Source of the DNA: Pseudomonas sp. R37(2017)
GTDB lineage: Bacteria; Pseudomonadota; Gammaproteobacteria; Pseudomonadales; Pseudomonadaceae
DNA: 64,000 nucleotides
Direction: 5' to 3'
Assembly (NCBI RefSeq): GCF_002113375.1
Contig: NZ_NEHO01000011.1
Span: forward strand, 62,001-126,000
A program made the translations under genes and the position numbers. Position 1 is the stretch's first letter; every line of letters starts with the position of its first letter. Positions 8,828 through 16,439 of the stretch are shown here, in pieces. A model generated the notes under the pieces. The model saw nothing but the letters and a program-made list of their open reading frames with translations. It did not search any database and was not told the origin of the DNA.

Positions 8828-9652
8828 TCAGTCGCCGAACGGGCCGGCTGCGCAAAAGGCTCCGCCCTGGTACAGCCGGGCCGGATCATCGGCGGCGGGC
8901 ATCGGCTGGGCTTCGATTTTTTCGCGGAACACTTCGGAGCTGTCTTGCGGGGTAAAACCCAGGACCGAGGCATAGCGGTTGTCCCACCAGATATCCTTGT
9001 TGTCGGACATGCCGTAGACCACGGTGTGGCCGACGTCCGGGGTGTACAAGGCGCGTTCGAGCAATTGGGTCAGGTCGCCGAAGCTCAGCCAGGTGCTCAG
9101 CATCCGGCGGTTGTGCGGCTCCGCAAACGACGAGCCGATGCGCACGCTGACGGTCTCGATACCGTAGCGGTCGAAATAGAAGGTGGCCATGTCTTCGCCG
9201 TAGGACTTGGACAAGCCGTAGTAGCTGTCCGGGCGGTGAGGGGAGTGGGCGTCAATGACTTCGTCCTGCCTGTAGAAGCCGATCACATGATTGGAACTGG
9301 CGAAGATCACCCGTTTCACGCCGTGGCGACGCGCGGCTTCGTAGATGTGGAACACACCGCAGATGTTGGCGCCGAGGATTTCTTCGAACGAGCGCTCGGT
9401 GGACACGCCGCCAAAGTGCAGGATCGCGTCAACACCTTCGACCAGTTGATGCACCGCTTGCTTGTCGGCGAGATCGCAGGGCATCACTTCTTCGCTGTCA
9501 TCGATGGCCGGGGCGATGTCGGCGATGTCCGACAGGCGAATCACCTTGGCGTAAGGGCGCAGGCTTTCACGCAGGACTTTCCCCAGGCCACCGGCGGCGC
9601 CGGTCAGCAGCAGGCGGTTGAAAGGGATGCGGGCGGTTGCAGTGGTCGTCAT
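8828..9652 (-). CDS. udh: Uronate dehydrogenase (NAD+)
   Basis: Short-chain (extended, epimerase-like) dehydrogenase that oxidises D-glucuronate or D-galacturonate to the aldarolactone. It shows the Rossmann motif LLTGAAGGLGK near residue 15, the conserved ILHFGGVSTERSFEE segment, and the catalytic YYGLSKSYGED (Tyr-x3-Lys). The inner ATG at 9652 gives 274 residues, fitting the family; an ATG at 9667 adds five residues. A perfect GTCGTACGAC palindrome lies about 46-55 bases upstream. With the lactonase and the OprD porin it forms a uronic-acid uptake and oxidation set. Confidence 0.88.
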   Translation of the reverse strand: MTTTATARIPFNRLLLTGAAGGLGKVLRESLRPYAKVIRLSDIADIAPAIDDSEEVMPCDLADKQAVHQLVEGVDAILHFGGVSTERSFEEILGANICGVFHIYEAARRHGVKRVIFASSNHVIGFYRQDEVIDAHSPHRPDSYYGLSKSYGEDMATFYFDRYGIETVSVRIGSSFAEPHNRRMLSTWLSFGDLTQLLERALYTPDVGHTVVYGMSDNKDIWWDNRYASVLGFTPQDSSEVFREKIEAQPMPAADDPARLYQGGAFCAAGPFGD

Positions 9653-9695
9653 GGGAATCCTGGGCACGCGGTTGTTGTTATTGGTTTGTTGTAGG

Positions 9696-9709
9696 TTGTC
9701 GTACGACTA
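9696..9709. promoter_or_regulatory. FadR/GntR-type operator candidate upstream of udh
   Basis: TTGTCGTACGACTA contains the perfect palindrome GTCGTACGAC (9698-9707) and fits the T-N-GT-N3-AC-N-A pattern typical of FadR-subfamily GntR regulators. A matching motif lies upstream of the oprD porin. Confidence 0.6.
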
Positions 9710-9815
9710 TGGAGAATATTGTTAGGGTTTCCGGAGCTTGTCAACGCGACACGGGTGGAAATTGACGGAGGGTCGTTTTTTCCAGTTGAAACAAATCTCC
9801 CTGCTGACCCCGAAC

Positions 9816-10044
9816 CTGTAGGAGCGAGCAAGCTCGCGATGGCGGAGTGTCAGCCAGCATCAATATCGACTGATCCACCGCCATCGCGAGCATGCTCGCT
9901 CCTACAGGGGATCTTTGGTGAACAGACGGTTTTTTGCATGACAGACATTTAACTGTAGGAGCGAGCAGGCTCGCGATTGCGGAGTGTCAGCCAGCATCAA
10001 TTTCGACTGATCCACCGCTATCGCGAGCATGCTCGCTCCTACAG
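9816..10044. repeat. Two near-identical REPINs in tandem (9816-9909 and 9953-10044)
   Basis: Each unit has outer arms of the TGTAGGAGCGAG type and the same inner spacer, with CGGAGTGTCAGCCAGCATCA followed by ATWTCGACTGATCCACCG. The units differ at only a few positions, so the whole element was duplicated locally. With the udh operator they fill the 400-base gap between udh and oprD. Confidence 0.85.
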
Positions 10045-10055
10045 TTGCTCTGTGT

Positions 10056-11351
10056 TTACAGCAGGCTGATCGGATAGCTGATGAACACCCGGTTTTCGTC
10101 AAACTCGTTGGTGCTGAAGCTCCTGCGAATAGTTGCGTTACGCCATTTCACGTTGAGGTTTTTCAGCGCACCGCTCTGCACCGTGTAGGCCAGTTCCGAT
10201 TCGCGACCCCATTCCTCGCCGTCGGTGATTTTCCCGGTGTGCACGTTGTCACCACTGATATAGCGGTTCATCAGGGTCAGGCCGGGAATGCCGAGGGCGA
10301 CGAAGTTGTAGTCGTGGCGCACCTGCCAGGATTTTTCCCGGGCGTTGTCATAGCTGGAGTTGTAGCTGTCGTTGGCCAGGGTGCCGCCGCTGGTGCCGTT
10401 GACCCGCATCCAGACGTCGTCACCGGTGAGTTTTTGCAGGCCGACGTAGAAGGTGTTGCCGCCATGTCTGGCCGAGAGCAGGGCGAACGCGGTCTTGTTG
10501 TCGAGGTCACCGGCCTTGGCGCTGCCGTCTTCCTTGCCGATGAAGTAACCCAGGTTGGCGCCCAGGGTCCAGTCGCCGACGGGCTGGCTATGAGTCAGGT
10601 TGAAGTACTGCTGCTGGTAGATGTCACTGAGTTCCGAGTACCAGACGCCGACCTGCGTACGCTTTTCATTGAACGCATATTCACCGCCACCGAAGTTGAA
10701 ACGGTCCGAGGTGAACGCCGCTTTGCCGTTCATGAACATGTCTTCCATGCTCGCGTCGTTGCGCGGGCTGTTTTTCTGGAATTGACCGCCGTACAGCGTC
10801 AGGCCACTGATTTCGCTGGAGGTCACCTGGGCGCCCTGGAAGGTCTGTGGCAACGAGCGACCATCGTCGGAGCGCAGGATCGGCAACACCGGCATCCATT
10901 CGCCGACCTTCAATTCGGTTTTCGAGACCTTGCCTTTGAGCGCCACGCCCAGCCGGCCGAAATTGTCGGCGGGGCGGCCGTCGTCGTGGATCGGCAACAG
11001 CTGCGTGCCACCGGTGCCTTTGCCGCCATCGAGCTTCTGCGAGTAAAGGCCCAGTACATCGATGCCGAAACCCACGGTGCCCTGGGTGAACCCGGACCTG
11101 GCGTCGAGGATGAAGTTCTGCGTCCACTCTTCAGCCTTGCCCTGGGGGTAGGCCGGATTGATGTAGTTGCGGTTGAAGTAGGCGTTACGCAGATTCAGCG
11201 TGGCCTTGGCGTCGTCGGTGAAACCTTCGGCCTGGCAGGTCATGGGCAGGACGAGGGCCAGGCTGCCGCAGCCGATCAGGCTCAGGGCATGACGACGGGA
11301 AAAGTCTGGACGCGAAGAACGGGTGGACGAATGGCGGACGAGCTTGCTCAC
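10056..11351 (-). CDS. OprD-family outer membrane porin (uronate/aldarate type)
   Basis: Substrate-specific outer membrane beta-barrel of 431 residues. It has the OprD hallmarks TLNLRNAYFNRNYI near the start of the mature protein, RSGFTQGTVGFGIDVLGLYSQKLDGGKG, and a C-terminus ending in SYPISLL. The start is GTG with GGGAG eight bases before it. The N-terminus is unusual: a basic n-region of about 25 residues containing SRRHALSL comes before the hydrophobic core and the likely AEG cleavage site, which resembles a twin-arginine signal. The upstream GTCRTAC motifs match that at udh, so it probably serves uptake for this pathway. Confidence 0.88.
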   Translation of the reverse strand: MSKLVRHSSTRSSRPDFSRRHALSLIGCGSLALVLPMTCQAEGFTDDAKATLNLRNAYFNRNYINPAYPQGKAEEWTQNFILDARSGFTQGTVGFGIDVLGLYSQKLDGGKGTGGTQLLPIHDDGRPADNFGRLGVALKGKVSKTELKVGEWMPVLPILRSDDGRSLPQTFQGAQVTSSEISGLTLYGGQFQKNSPRNDASMEDMFMNGKAAFTSDRFNFGGGEYAFNEKRTQVGVWYSELSDIYQQQYFNLTHSQPVGDWTLGANLGYFIGKEDGSAKAGDLDNKTAFALLSARHGGNTFYVGLQKLTGDDVWMRVNGTSGGTLANDSYNSSYDNAREKSWQVRHDYNFVALGIPGLTLMNRYISGDNVHTGKITDGEEWGRESELAYTVQSGALKNLNVKWRNATIRRSFSTNEFDENRVFISYPISLL

Positions 11352-11384
11352 CGTGAGGCTCCCTTGTTTCTTGTTTTTATTAGT

Positions 11385-11404
11385 GTCATACGTCGTCGTA
11401 CAAC
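11385..11404. promoter_or_regulatory. Tandem GTCATACGTC / GTCGTACAAC operator candidate upstream of oprD porin
   Basis: Two abutting 10-base motifs (11385-11394 and 11395-11404) share GTCRTAC with the udh palindrome and lie about 34-53 bases before the porin start codon. This suggests control by the same GntR/FadR-type regulator, which is not encoded in this window. Confidence 0.55.
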
Positions 11405-11495
11405 ATCGGCGGCGATATTTGCCGGATTTTTACGAGTTGTCAATCGGAAGTTATACGATGACTTGTGTGGTAGGGACTGACGCCGAAGAAACTAA

Positions 11496-11519
11496 TGTGG
11501 GAGCAGGCCCGCTCCCACA
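11496..11519. terminator. Short REP-like hairpin between oprD porin promoter and copD end
   Basis: TGTGGGAGC pairs with GCTCCCACA across AGGCCC. It is a shortened member of the REP family that could end copD transcription; no T-tract is present. Confidence 0.4.
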
Positions 11520-11533
11520 AAGGGAATGGATTT

Positions 11534-12391
11534 TTAGTTGGATATCATGGGGGGCAGGGTGCCCAGTAGCGAGACCGCCGCCACTGCGCCAAGCCCCAGT
11601 ATCCACTCCAGCATCACACTGGCGCGCAGTGTTTGCAGACGCTGCTCGCAGTCATCGATGCGCAGTCGATTGAACAACGCCAGACCCAGCATCGCCGCTA
11701 CCAGTGAGGCCTTGACCAACAGGATCAAGGCAAAACCGGTGAACAGCGGCGTTGGCCAGAATGCCCCGGTGAGCACCCGCACATTGATCAGGCCGGTGAT
11801 CAGCAGTCCGGCGACCAGGCCGTAGCCGACACCGCTGAAGCGTTGCAACATCACGCGTATCGAATGCCCCGCAGGCGCCCGCAGAATCATCACCAGCAAC
11901 ATCAGGCCGCCGAGCCAGGCCCCGACGCAGATCAAGTGAATGAGTTGATTGAGTATCAGCCACTGGCCTGCGGTGCCATCGAGCATGGCGCCGTGACCGA
12001 CCGGGGCCAGGGTGGCCAGCAACAGGCCGCTGAGGGTCAGGCGCAGGGCAAGGCTGGCGCGCAGTGGGGCCAGCAGCAGTGCCAGCAATACCAGGTTAAT
12101 CAGCAGATGCCAGCGCCAGACCTGGCCGAAAAAGGTGTTACCCAGCACCAGGCCCAGGGTCGACGGATCGAAGGCCGCGTCCCAGGCACCGGCCATGCTC
12201 GCGGTAATCAGCGACAACCAGCAGACCCCGCTGAACAGCGCCACGACAGCCAGCCAACGGGTGGTCCGTGCCAGGCGCTGATCCAGCATGGTCTCGCCAT
12301 TTGAAAGCAGCGGCCTGAACACCCAGGCCCCGAACAGCATCAACACCACGATGAAATGCAGGAAGCGGCACAGCACCAACGCGCTCGCCAT
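11534..12391 (-). CDS. copD: Copper-resistance inner membrane protein CopD
   Basis: Polytopic inner membrane protein of 285 residues of the CopD/PcoD family, believed to move copper across the inner membrane together with periplasmic CopC. It has about eight hydrophobic helices, beginning with the segment LCRFLHFIVVLMLFGAWVF that holds a conserved His, followed by WRWHLLINLVLLALLLAPL and a NQLIHLICVGAWLGGL segment typical of the family. It starts three bases after the copC stop, so the pair is an operon. There is no adjacent copA, copB or cusRS; this is the minimal copCD arrangement common in pseudomonads. Confidence 0.9.
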   Translation of the reverse strand: MASALVLCRFLHFIVVLMLFGAWVFRPLLSNGETMLDQRLARTTRWLAVVALFSGVCWLSLITASMAGAWDAAFDPSTLGLVLGNTFFGQVWRWHLLINLVLLALLLAPLRASLALRLTLSGLLLATLAPVGHGAMLDGTAGQWLILNQLIHLICVGAWLGGLMLLVMILRAPAGHSIRVMLQRFSGVGYGLVAGLLITGLINVRVLTGAFWPTPLFTGFALILLVKASLVAAMLGLALFNRLRIDDCEQRLQTLRASVMLEWILGLGAVAAVSLLGTLPPMISN

Positions 12392-12394
12392 GAA

Positions 12395-12760
12395 CTACTG
12401 GCCAACCTTGAAGGCATAGGCACCTTCGCTTTTGTGGGTGTCGACGGACACGGCGTGCCATTCGACTTTGTAGGTGCCGGCGGTCAAAGGCGCGGCGGGG
12501 GTGACGATCAGGGTCTTCTTGTCGCTGTCGTCGGTGGTCAACGCTTTCACCGCCACCGGTGCGCCATCCCGGGTCAGGGTGACTTTGCTGAAACTGGCCT
12601 CGACACCCTCGGAGAACTCCAGGCGCAATTGCGTTGGCGCGGCCACGGTGCTGTCGGCGGCCGGTGTCTGGCTTTTCAGGTGGGCGTGGGCAAGCACCGA
12701 TGAAGCGGCGAACAGCGAGCCAAGCAGGGCTGTGATGGTCAGGGTTTTCTTGAGCAGCAT
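12395..12760 (-). CDS. copC: Periplasmic copper-binding protein CopC
   Basis: Small secreted cupredoxin-like copper carrier of 121 residues. The Sec signal peptide (TLTITALLGSLFAASSVLA) is cleaved before HAHLKSQTPA, placing a copper-ligand histidine at or next to the mature N-terminus, the CopC hallmark. Further conserved segments are LRLEFSEGVEASFSKVTL and the C-terminal YKVEWHAVSVDTHKSEGAY with Asp-x-His. The Met-rich Cu(I) loop of plasmid CopC proteins is absent, so this is the Cu(II)-only class. It lies directly upstream of copD. Confidence 0.93.
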   Translation of the reverse strand: MLLKKTLTITALLGSLFAASSVLAHAHLKSQTPAADSTVAAPTQLRLEFSEGVEASFSKVTLTRDGAPVAVKALTTDDSDKKTLIVTPAAPLTAGTYKVEWHAVSVDTHKSEGAYAFKVGQ

Positions 12761-12895
12761 CGTGAGTACCTAGGGCAGTTTCCAAGTGCGCTGAGTTTAG
12801 CTTTGCGACAGCGGCTGTACGAAGTTTCGTTTTCCTTTGTCGCCGCAGTCCAGAGCGGATGCTAGTCTTGCTCAAGGTTGTTGTCGGGGACCCGC

Positions 12896-13516
12896 ATGGG
12901 CAATCACAAGATCGAGATTCGTCGCAGTAACGTCGAGAAAATTCTGCTGGGGGCGGAAAAGGTCTTCGCTGAAAAGGGCTTCGGCAGCACGGCCATGGCC
13001 GACATCGCCGCTGAAGTGCAACTGCCGCGCTCCAACCTGCATTACTACTTCAGCACCAAGACCGAGTTGTACAGCGCCGTGCTGTTCGACTTGCTGGAGG
13101 TCTGGAAGCAGGACGCGCTGTGTTTCGAGATGTTCGACGACCCGCGGGTGGTGCTCAGCAGTTACATCCGCGCCAAGATGAACCATTCCCGCAGCCGGCC
13201 TTATGGTTCGAAAGTCTGGGCCAACGAAATCATCCACGGCGCGCCGACCCTCGGCGCAACGCTGGACGCGAGCCTGTACGACTGGGCCAAGATGAAGGAA
13301 GCGAAAATCCGCCAGTGGGTGGACGACAAACGCATCCTGCCGGTGGAGCCGTCGAGCCTGCTCTACATGATCTGGGCCTCGACCCAGCACTACGCCGACT
13401 TCGATCACCAGGTGAACATCCTGAACGACCACCAGCCACTGTCGGACATGCAGTTCGAAAAGGCGGTGCAGACGGTGACCAGTGTGATTTTGCGGGGGAT
13501 TGGGTTGGAGCCTTGA
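12896..13516 (+). CDS. TetR-family regulator next to the pyrimidine catabolic genes (RutR-like)
   Basis: DNA-binding repressor of 206 residues. The N-terminal helix-turn-helix is in FGSTAMADIAAEVQLPRSNLHYYFSTKTELY, the canonical TetR recognition region, and the C-terminal part resembles the TetR_C_3/RutR ligand domain (SKVWANEIIHGAPTL). The ATG at 12896 has GGGGA seven bases upstream. It is convergent with preA and close to the whole reductive pyrimidine pathway, so uracil, thymine or a breakdown product is the plausible ligand. Direct control of the neighbouring divergent promoter is inferred. It could instead control copCD, from which it is divergent. Confidence 0.82.
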   Translation: MGNHKIEIRRSNVEKILLGAEKVFAEKGFGSTAMADIAAEVQLPRSNLHYYFSTKTELYSAVLFDLLEVWKQDALCFEMFDDPRVVLSSYIRAKMNHSRSRPYGSKVWANEIIHGAPTLGATLDASLYDWAKMKEAKIRQWVDDKRILPVEPSSLLYMIWASTQHYADFDHQVNILNDHQPLSDMQFEKAVQTVTSVILRGIGLEP

Positions 13517-13539
13517 TTTTTGTGGAGTAGCGGCTGGCC

Positions 13540-13619
13540 TATTCGCGAGCAGGCTCGCTCCCACAGTGGATCTCGGCGTTTAGACAATCCCTGTGGGAGC
13601 GAGCCTGCTCGCGAAGGCG
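13540..13619. repeat. REPIN-type inverted pair between TetR gene and preA
   Basis: TTCGCGAGCAGGCTCGCTCC and inverted GTGGGAGCGAGCCTGCTCGC flank a 27-base spacer between two convergent genes, where it may act as a two-way transcript end. Confidence 0.85.
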
Positions 13620-13640
13620 TCAGTTCAAGCTCAGCCAATA

Positions 13641-14915
13641 TCAAGAGCTGACGTGATACGGATTCCTCGGATCATGATTCCAGTCCAGGAACGGCTTGCC
13701 CGTCTCCACCGGCACCATCTCGATGCAGTCCTGCACCGGGCAGGTGATCTGGCACAGGTTGCAGCCCACGCACTCCTCTTCGATCACCTGGTACTTGTGG
13801 GTGCCGTCCGCTTGCTTGAGGCTGGCCACGGCCTGGTGCGAGGTGTCCTCACAGGCGATATGACAACGACCACAACCGATGCAGGCCTCCTGGTCGATTT
13901 TCGCGATCACCTGATAGTTGATGTCCAGGTATTTCCAGTCCGTGGTGTTGGCCACTGCGCGGCCGGAAAACTCCGCAATGCTGGCGTAGCCCTGACTGTC
14001 CATCCAGCGTGACAAGCCATCCTTCATGTCCTCGACAATCCGGAAACCGTGCAACATTGCCGCCGTGCACACCTGCACCGAACCGCTGCCCAATGCAATG
14101 AACTCCGCAGCATCGCGCCAGTTGCCGATGCCACCGATGCCGCTGATCGGCAGGCCCCGGGTCTGCGGATCACGGGCGATTTCGGCCACCATGTTCAAGG
14201 CAATCGGCTTGACCGCCGAGCCGCAGTAACCGCCATGGGTGCTTTGGTTGCCGACCATGGGGTTGGCGACCATGCGTTCGAGGTTGACGCTGGTGATCGA
14301 GTTGATGGTGTTGATCAACGACACCGCATCGGCGCCACCACGATGGGCGGCGCGGGCGGCGACACGGATGTCGGTGATGTTCGGCGTGAGCTTGACGATC
14401 ACTGGCAGCGAGCAATACGTCTTGCACCAGCGGGTGACCTGTTCGACGTATTCCGGCACCTGGCCGACCGCCGAGCCCATGCCCCGTTCCGGCATGCCGT
14501 GGGGACAGCCGAAGTTCAGCTCGATGCCATCGGCGCCCGTGGCCTCCACCAGCGGCAGGATGTTTTTCCAGGACTCTTCGGTGCAGGGCACCATCAGGGA
14601 CACGATCAGCGCGCGGTCCGGCCAGTCCTTTTTGACCTGGGTGATTTCCCGCAGGTTGACCTCCAGCGAGCGGTCGGTGATCAGTTCGATGTTGTTGAAG
14701 CCCAGCACTTCACGGTTCGGGCCGAAGTGCGCCGAGTAGCGTGACGACACGTTCACCGCCGCCGGGTCTTCACCCAGGGTTTTCCAGACCACGCCGCCCC
14801 AGCCGGCCTCGAAGGCGCGGACCACGTTGTAGGCTTTGTCGGTGGGTGGCGCGGAGGCCAGCCAGAACGGATTGGGCGCTTTGATGCCAGCGAAGACAAT
14901 CGACAGATCGGCCAT
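13641..14915 (-). CDS. preA: NAD-dependent dihydropyrimidine dehydrogenase, PreA subunit
   Basis: Catalytic FMN subunit reducing uracil and thymine to their 5,6-dihydro forms. It has 424 residues: a dihydroorotate-dehydrogenase-like barrel (IVFAGIKAPNPFWLASAPPT at the start; the catalytic Cys region LNFGCPHGMPERGMG) and a C-terminal ferredoxin domain with two [4Fe-4S] motifs, CIGCGRCHIACEDT and CVGCNLCQITCPVQDC. The start codon directly abuts the preT stop with no gap, so the two subunits are translated together, in the order preT then preA. Confidence 0.95.
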   Translation of the reverse strand: MADLSIVFAGIKAPNPFWLASAPPTDKAYNVVRAFEAGWGGVVWKTLGEDPAAVNVSSRYSAHFGPNREVLGFNNIELITDRSLEVNLREITQVKKDWPDRALIVSLMVPCTEESWKNILPLVEATGADGIELNFGCPHGMPERGMGSAVGQVPEYVEQVTRWCKTYCSLPVIVKLTPNITDIRVAARAAHRGGADAVSLINTINSITSVNLERMVANPMVGNQSTHGGYCGSAVKPIALNMVAEIARDPQTRGLPISGIGGIGNWRDAAEFIALGSGSVQVCTAAMLHGFRIVEDMKDGLSRWMDSQGYASIAEFSGRAVANTTDWKYLDINYQVIAKIDQEACIGCGRCHIACEDTSHQAVASLKQADGTHKYQVIEEECVGCNLCQITCPVQDCIEMVPVETGKPFLDWNHDPRNPYHVSS

Positions 14916-16283
14916 TTACGCAGCCTCCACGTTGAGCATCAGTTGAGCGTTGATCGCCTCGGCGGCGCGCTTGCCGTGTTGCACCGCTTGCACCGTGAGG
15001 TCTTGATCGAGGTTGGTGCAGTCGCCGCCGGCATACACGCCGGGGATACTGGTACGCAGCTGTTCATCGACTTCGATGCGCTCGCCCTGACGCTTGAGTT
15101 CACGGGCCAGCGGATCGGCGAGGGCGCTACTGTCGAAGGCCTGGCCAATGGCTTTGAAGATTGCATCGGCAGCCAGTTCGAAGGTTTCGCCGGTGGTTTG
15201 CAGGCGACCTTCGACCAGATGGGTGCGGGCGAAACGCATGCCGCGCACACGGCCGTGGTCATCGAGCAGCACTTGCTCCGGTTGCGCCCAGGTCATCAGC
15301 CGCACCTGATTGGCCTTGGCGATCTCCTGCTCGTGATGGGTGGCCCCCATGTCTTCGGCGCCGCGCCGGTACACCAGATTCACGTCATGGGCACCGAGGC
15401 GGGCCATTTGCACGGCCATGTCGATGGCGGTGTTGCCTGCGCCAAGGACAATGCAGTGGTCGGCCAGGGGCAGTTGGCTCAGGTCATCGGCCTGGCGCAG
15501 TTCGCGGATGTAGTCGGTGGCGGCGAGCAGGCCTGGCGCGTCTTCGTGGGCCAGGCCCAGTTGTTTGCTGGCATTGAGCCCGAGGCCGAGGAACACCGCG
15601 TCGAACTGTTGCTGCAGTTCGCCGAGGGTCAGGTTGTCCCCGAGTTTCTGCCCGTGGCGGATTTCGATTCCGCCGATCTCCAGCAGGAACTCAAGTTCCC
15701 GTTGCGCGTAGTCGTCCACCAGTTTGTATTTGGCGATCCCGTACTCGTTGAGGCCGCCGGCCTTTTCCCTTGCCTCGAAAATCACTACGTCATGCCCGTG
15801 CATGGCGCTGCGATGGGCGCAGGACAAACCGGCCGGACCGGCGCCCACCACGGCGATGCGTTTACCGGTGGCGGCAGCGCGCTCGAAGGGGTGCGCGCTG
15901 AAATGGGCGTTATCCACGGCGTAGCGCTGCAACAGGCCGATCATGACCGGCGCGCATTCGTGGGCGTTGTTGCGCACGCAGGCTTGCTGACAAAGGATTT
16001 CCGTCGGGCAAACCCGGGCGCAACTGCCGCCGAGGATGTTGGCCGAGAGGATCTTCTGCGCGGCGCCTTGCACGTTGTCCTGCTGGATGTTGCGGATGAA
16101 CGAGGGAATGTCGATCTCGCTCGGACAGGCATTCACGCAGGGCGCGTCGTAGCAATACAGGCAGCGTGAGGCTTCGAGATGGGCCTGGCGCTCGTTGAGC
16201 GGCGGCGCCAGGTCGGTGAAGTGGCCGGCGAGGGCGGCCGCGTTCTCAACGGGATGCGGGAGGTGGTCCAGGGTCTTGATCAC
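14916..16283 (-). CDS. preT: NAD-dependent dihydropyrimidine dehydrogenase, PreT subunit
   Basis: FAD/NAD(P) electron-input subunit of the pyrimidine reductase, related to the glutamate synthase small subunit. A GTG at 16283 with GTGAGG upstream gives 455 residues, the family length; further in-frame extension runs into the REP element and is not coding. Visible are the Fe-S cysteines CLYCYDAPCVNACP and CARVCPTEILCQQAC, the FAD-binding GAGPAGLSCAHRSA and a second dinucleotide motif VLGAGNTAIDMAVQMA. It is part of a dht-preT-preA operon on the minus strand, with a REPIN between dht and preT. Confidence 0.94.
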   Translation of the reverse strand: MIKTLDHLPHPVENAAALAGHFTDLAPPLNERQAHLEASRCLYCYDAPCVNACPSEIDIPSFIRNIQQDNVQGAAQKILSANILGGSCARVCPTEILCQQACVRNNAHECAPVMIGLLQRYAVDNAHFSAHPFERAAATGKRIAVVGAGPAGLSCAHRSAMHGHDVVIFEAREKAGGLNEYGIAKYKLVDDYAQRELEFLLEIGGIEIRHGQKLGDNLTLGELQQQFDAVFLGLGLNASKQLGLAHEDAPGLLAATDYIRELRQADDLSQLPLADHCIVLGAGNTAIDMAVQMARLGAHDVNLVYRRGAEDMGATHHEQEIAKANQVRLMTWAQPEQVLLDDHGRVRGMRFARTHLVEGRLQTTGETFELAADAIFKAIGQAFDSSALADPLARELKRQGERIEVDEQLRTSIPGVYAGGDCTNLDQDLTVQAVQHGKRAAEAINAQLMLNVEAA

Positions 16284-16355
16284 GGTTTTAGCCTCACGGT
16301 GATTTGAGGTGCTGCCTCTGCATGGGCATGTTTTTTTGTGTTGTCTGTACCGGCC

Positions 16356-16425
16356 TCTTCGCGAGCAGGCTCGCTCCCACAGGGGAATGCATTTCAAATG
16401 TGGGAGCGAGCCTGCTCGCGAAGGC
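16356..16425. repeat. REPIN-type inverted pair between dht and preT
   Basis: Two opposed arms with spacer AGGGGAATGCATTTCAAATG. The element is almost identical to the one at 19807-19876, differing at about two spacer positions, and it too sits inside a pyrimidine-degradation transcription unit. Confidence 0.88.
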
Positions 16426-16439
16426 CGAAGGCCTCGATG

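Noticed and set aside
9816..10044. Tandem REPs read as an integrative element or attachment sites
   Set aside because: No integrase, no insertion-sequence ends and no target duplication; the arms match the dispersed REP family.
10029..11480. 483-codon plus-strand frame opposite the OprD porin
   Set aside because: Begins within a REP element and mirrors the porin; no independent support.
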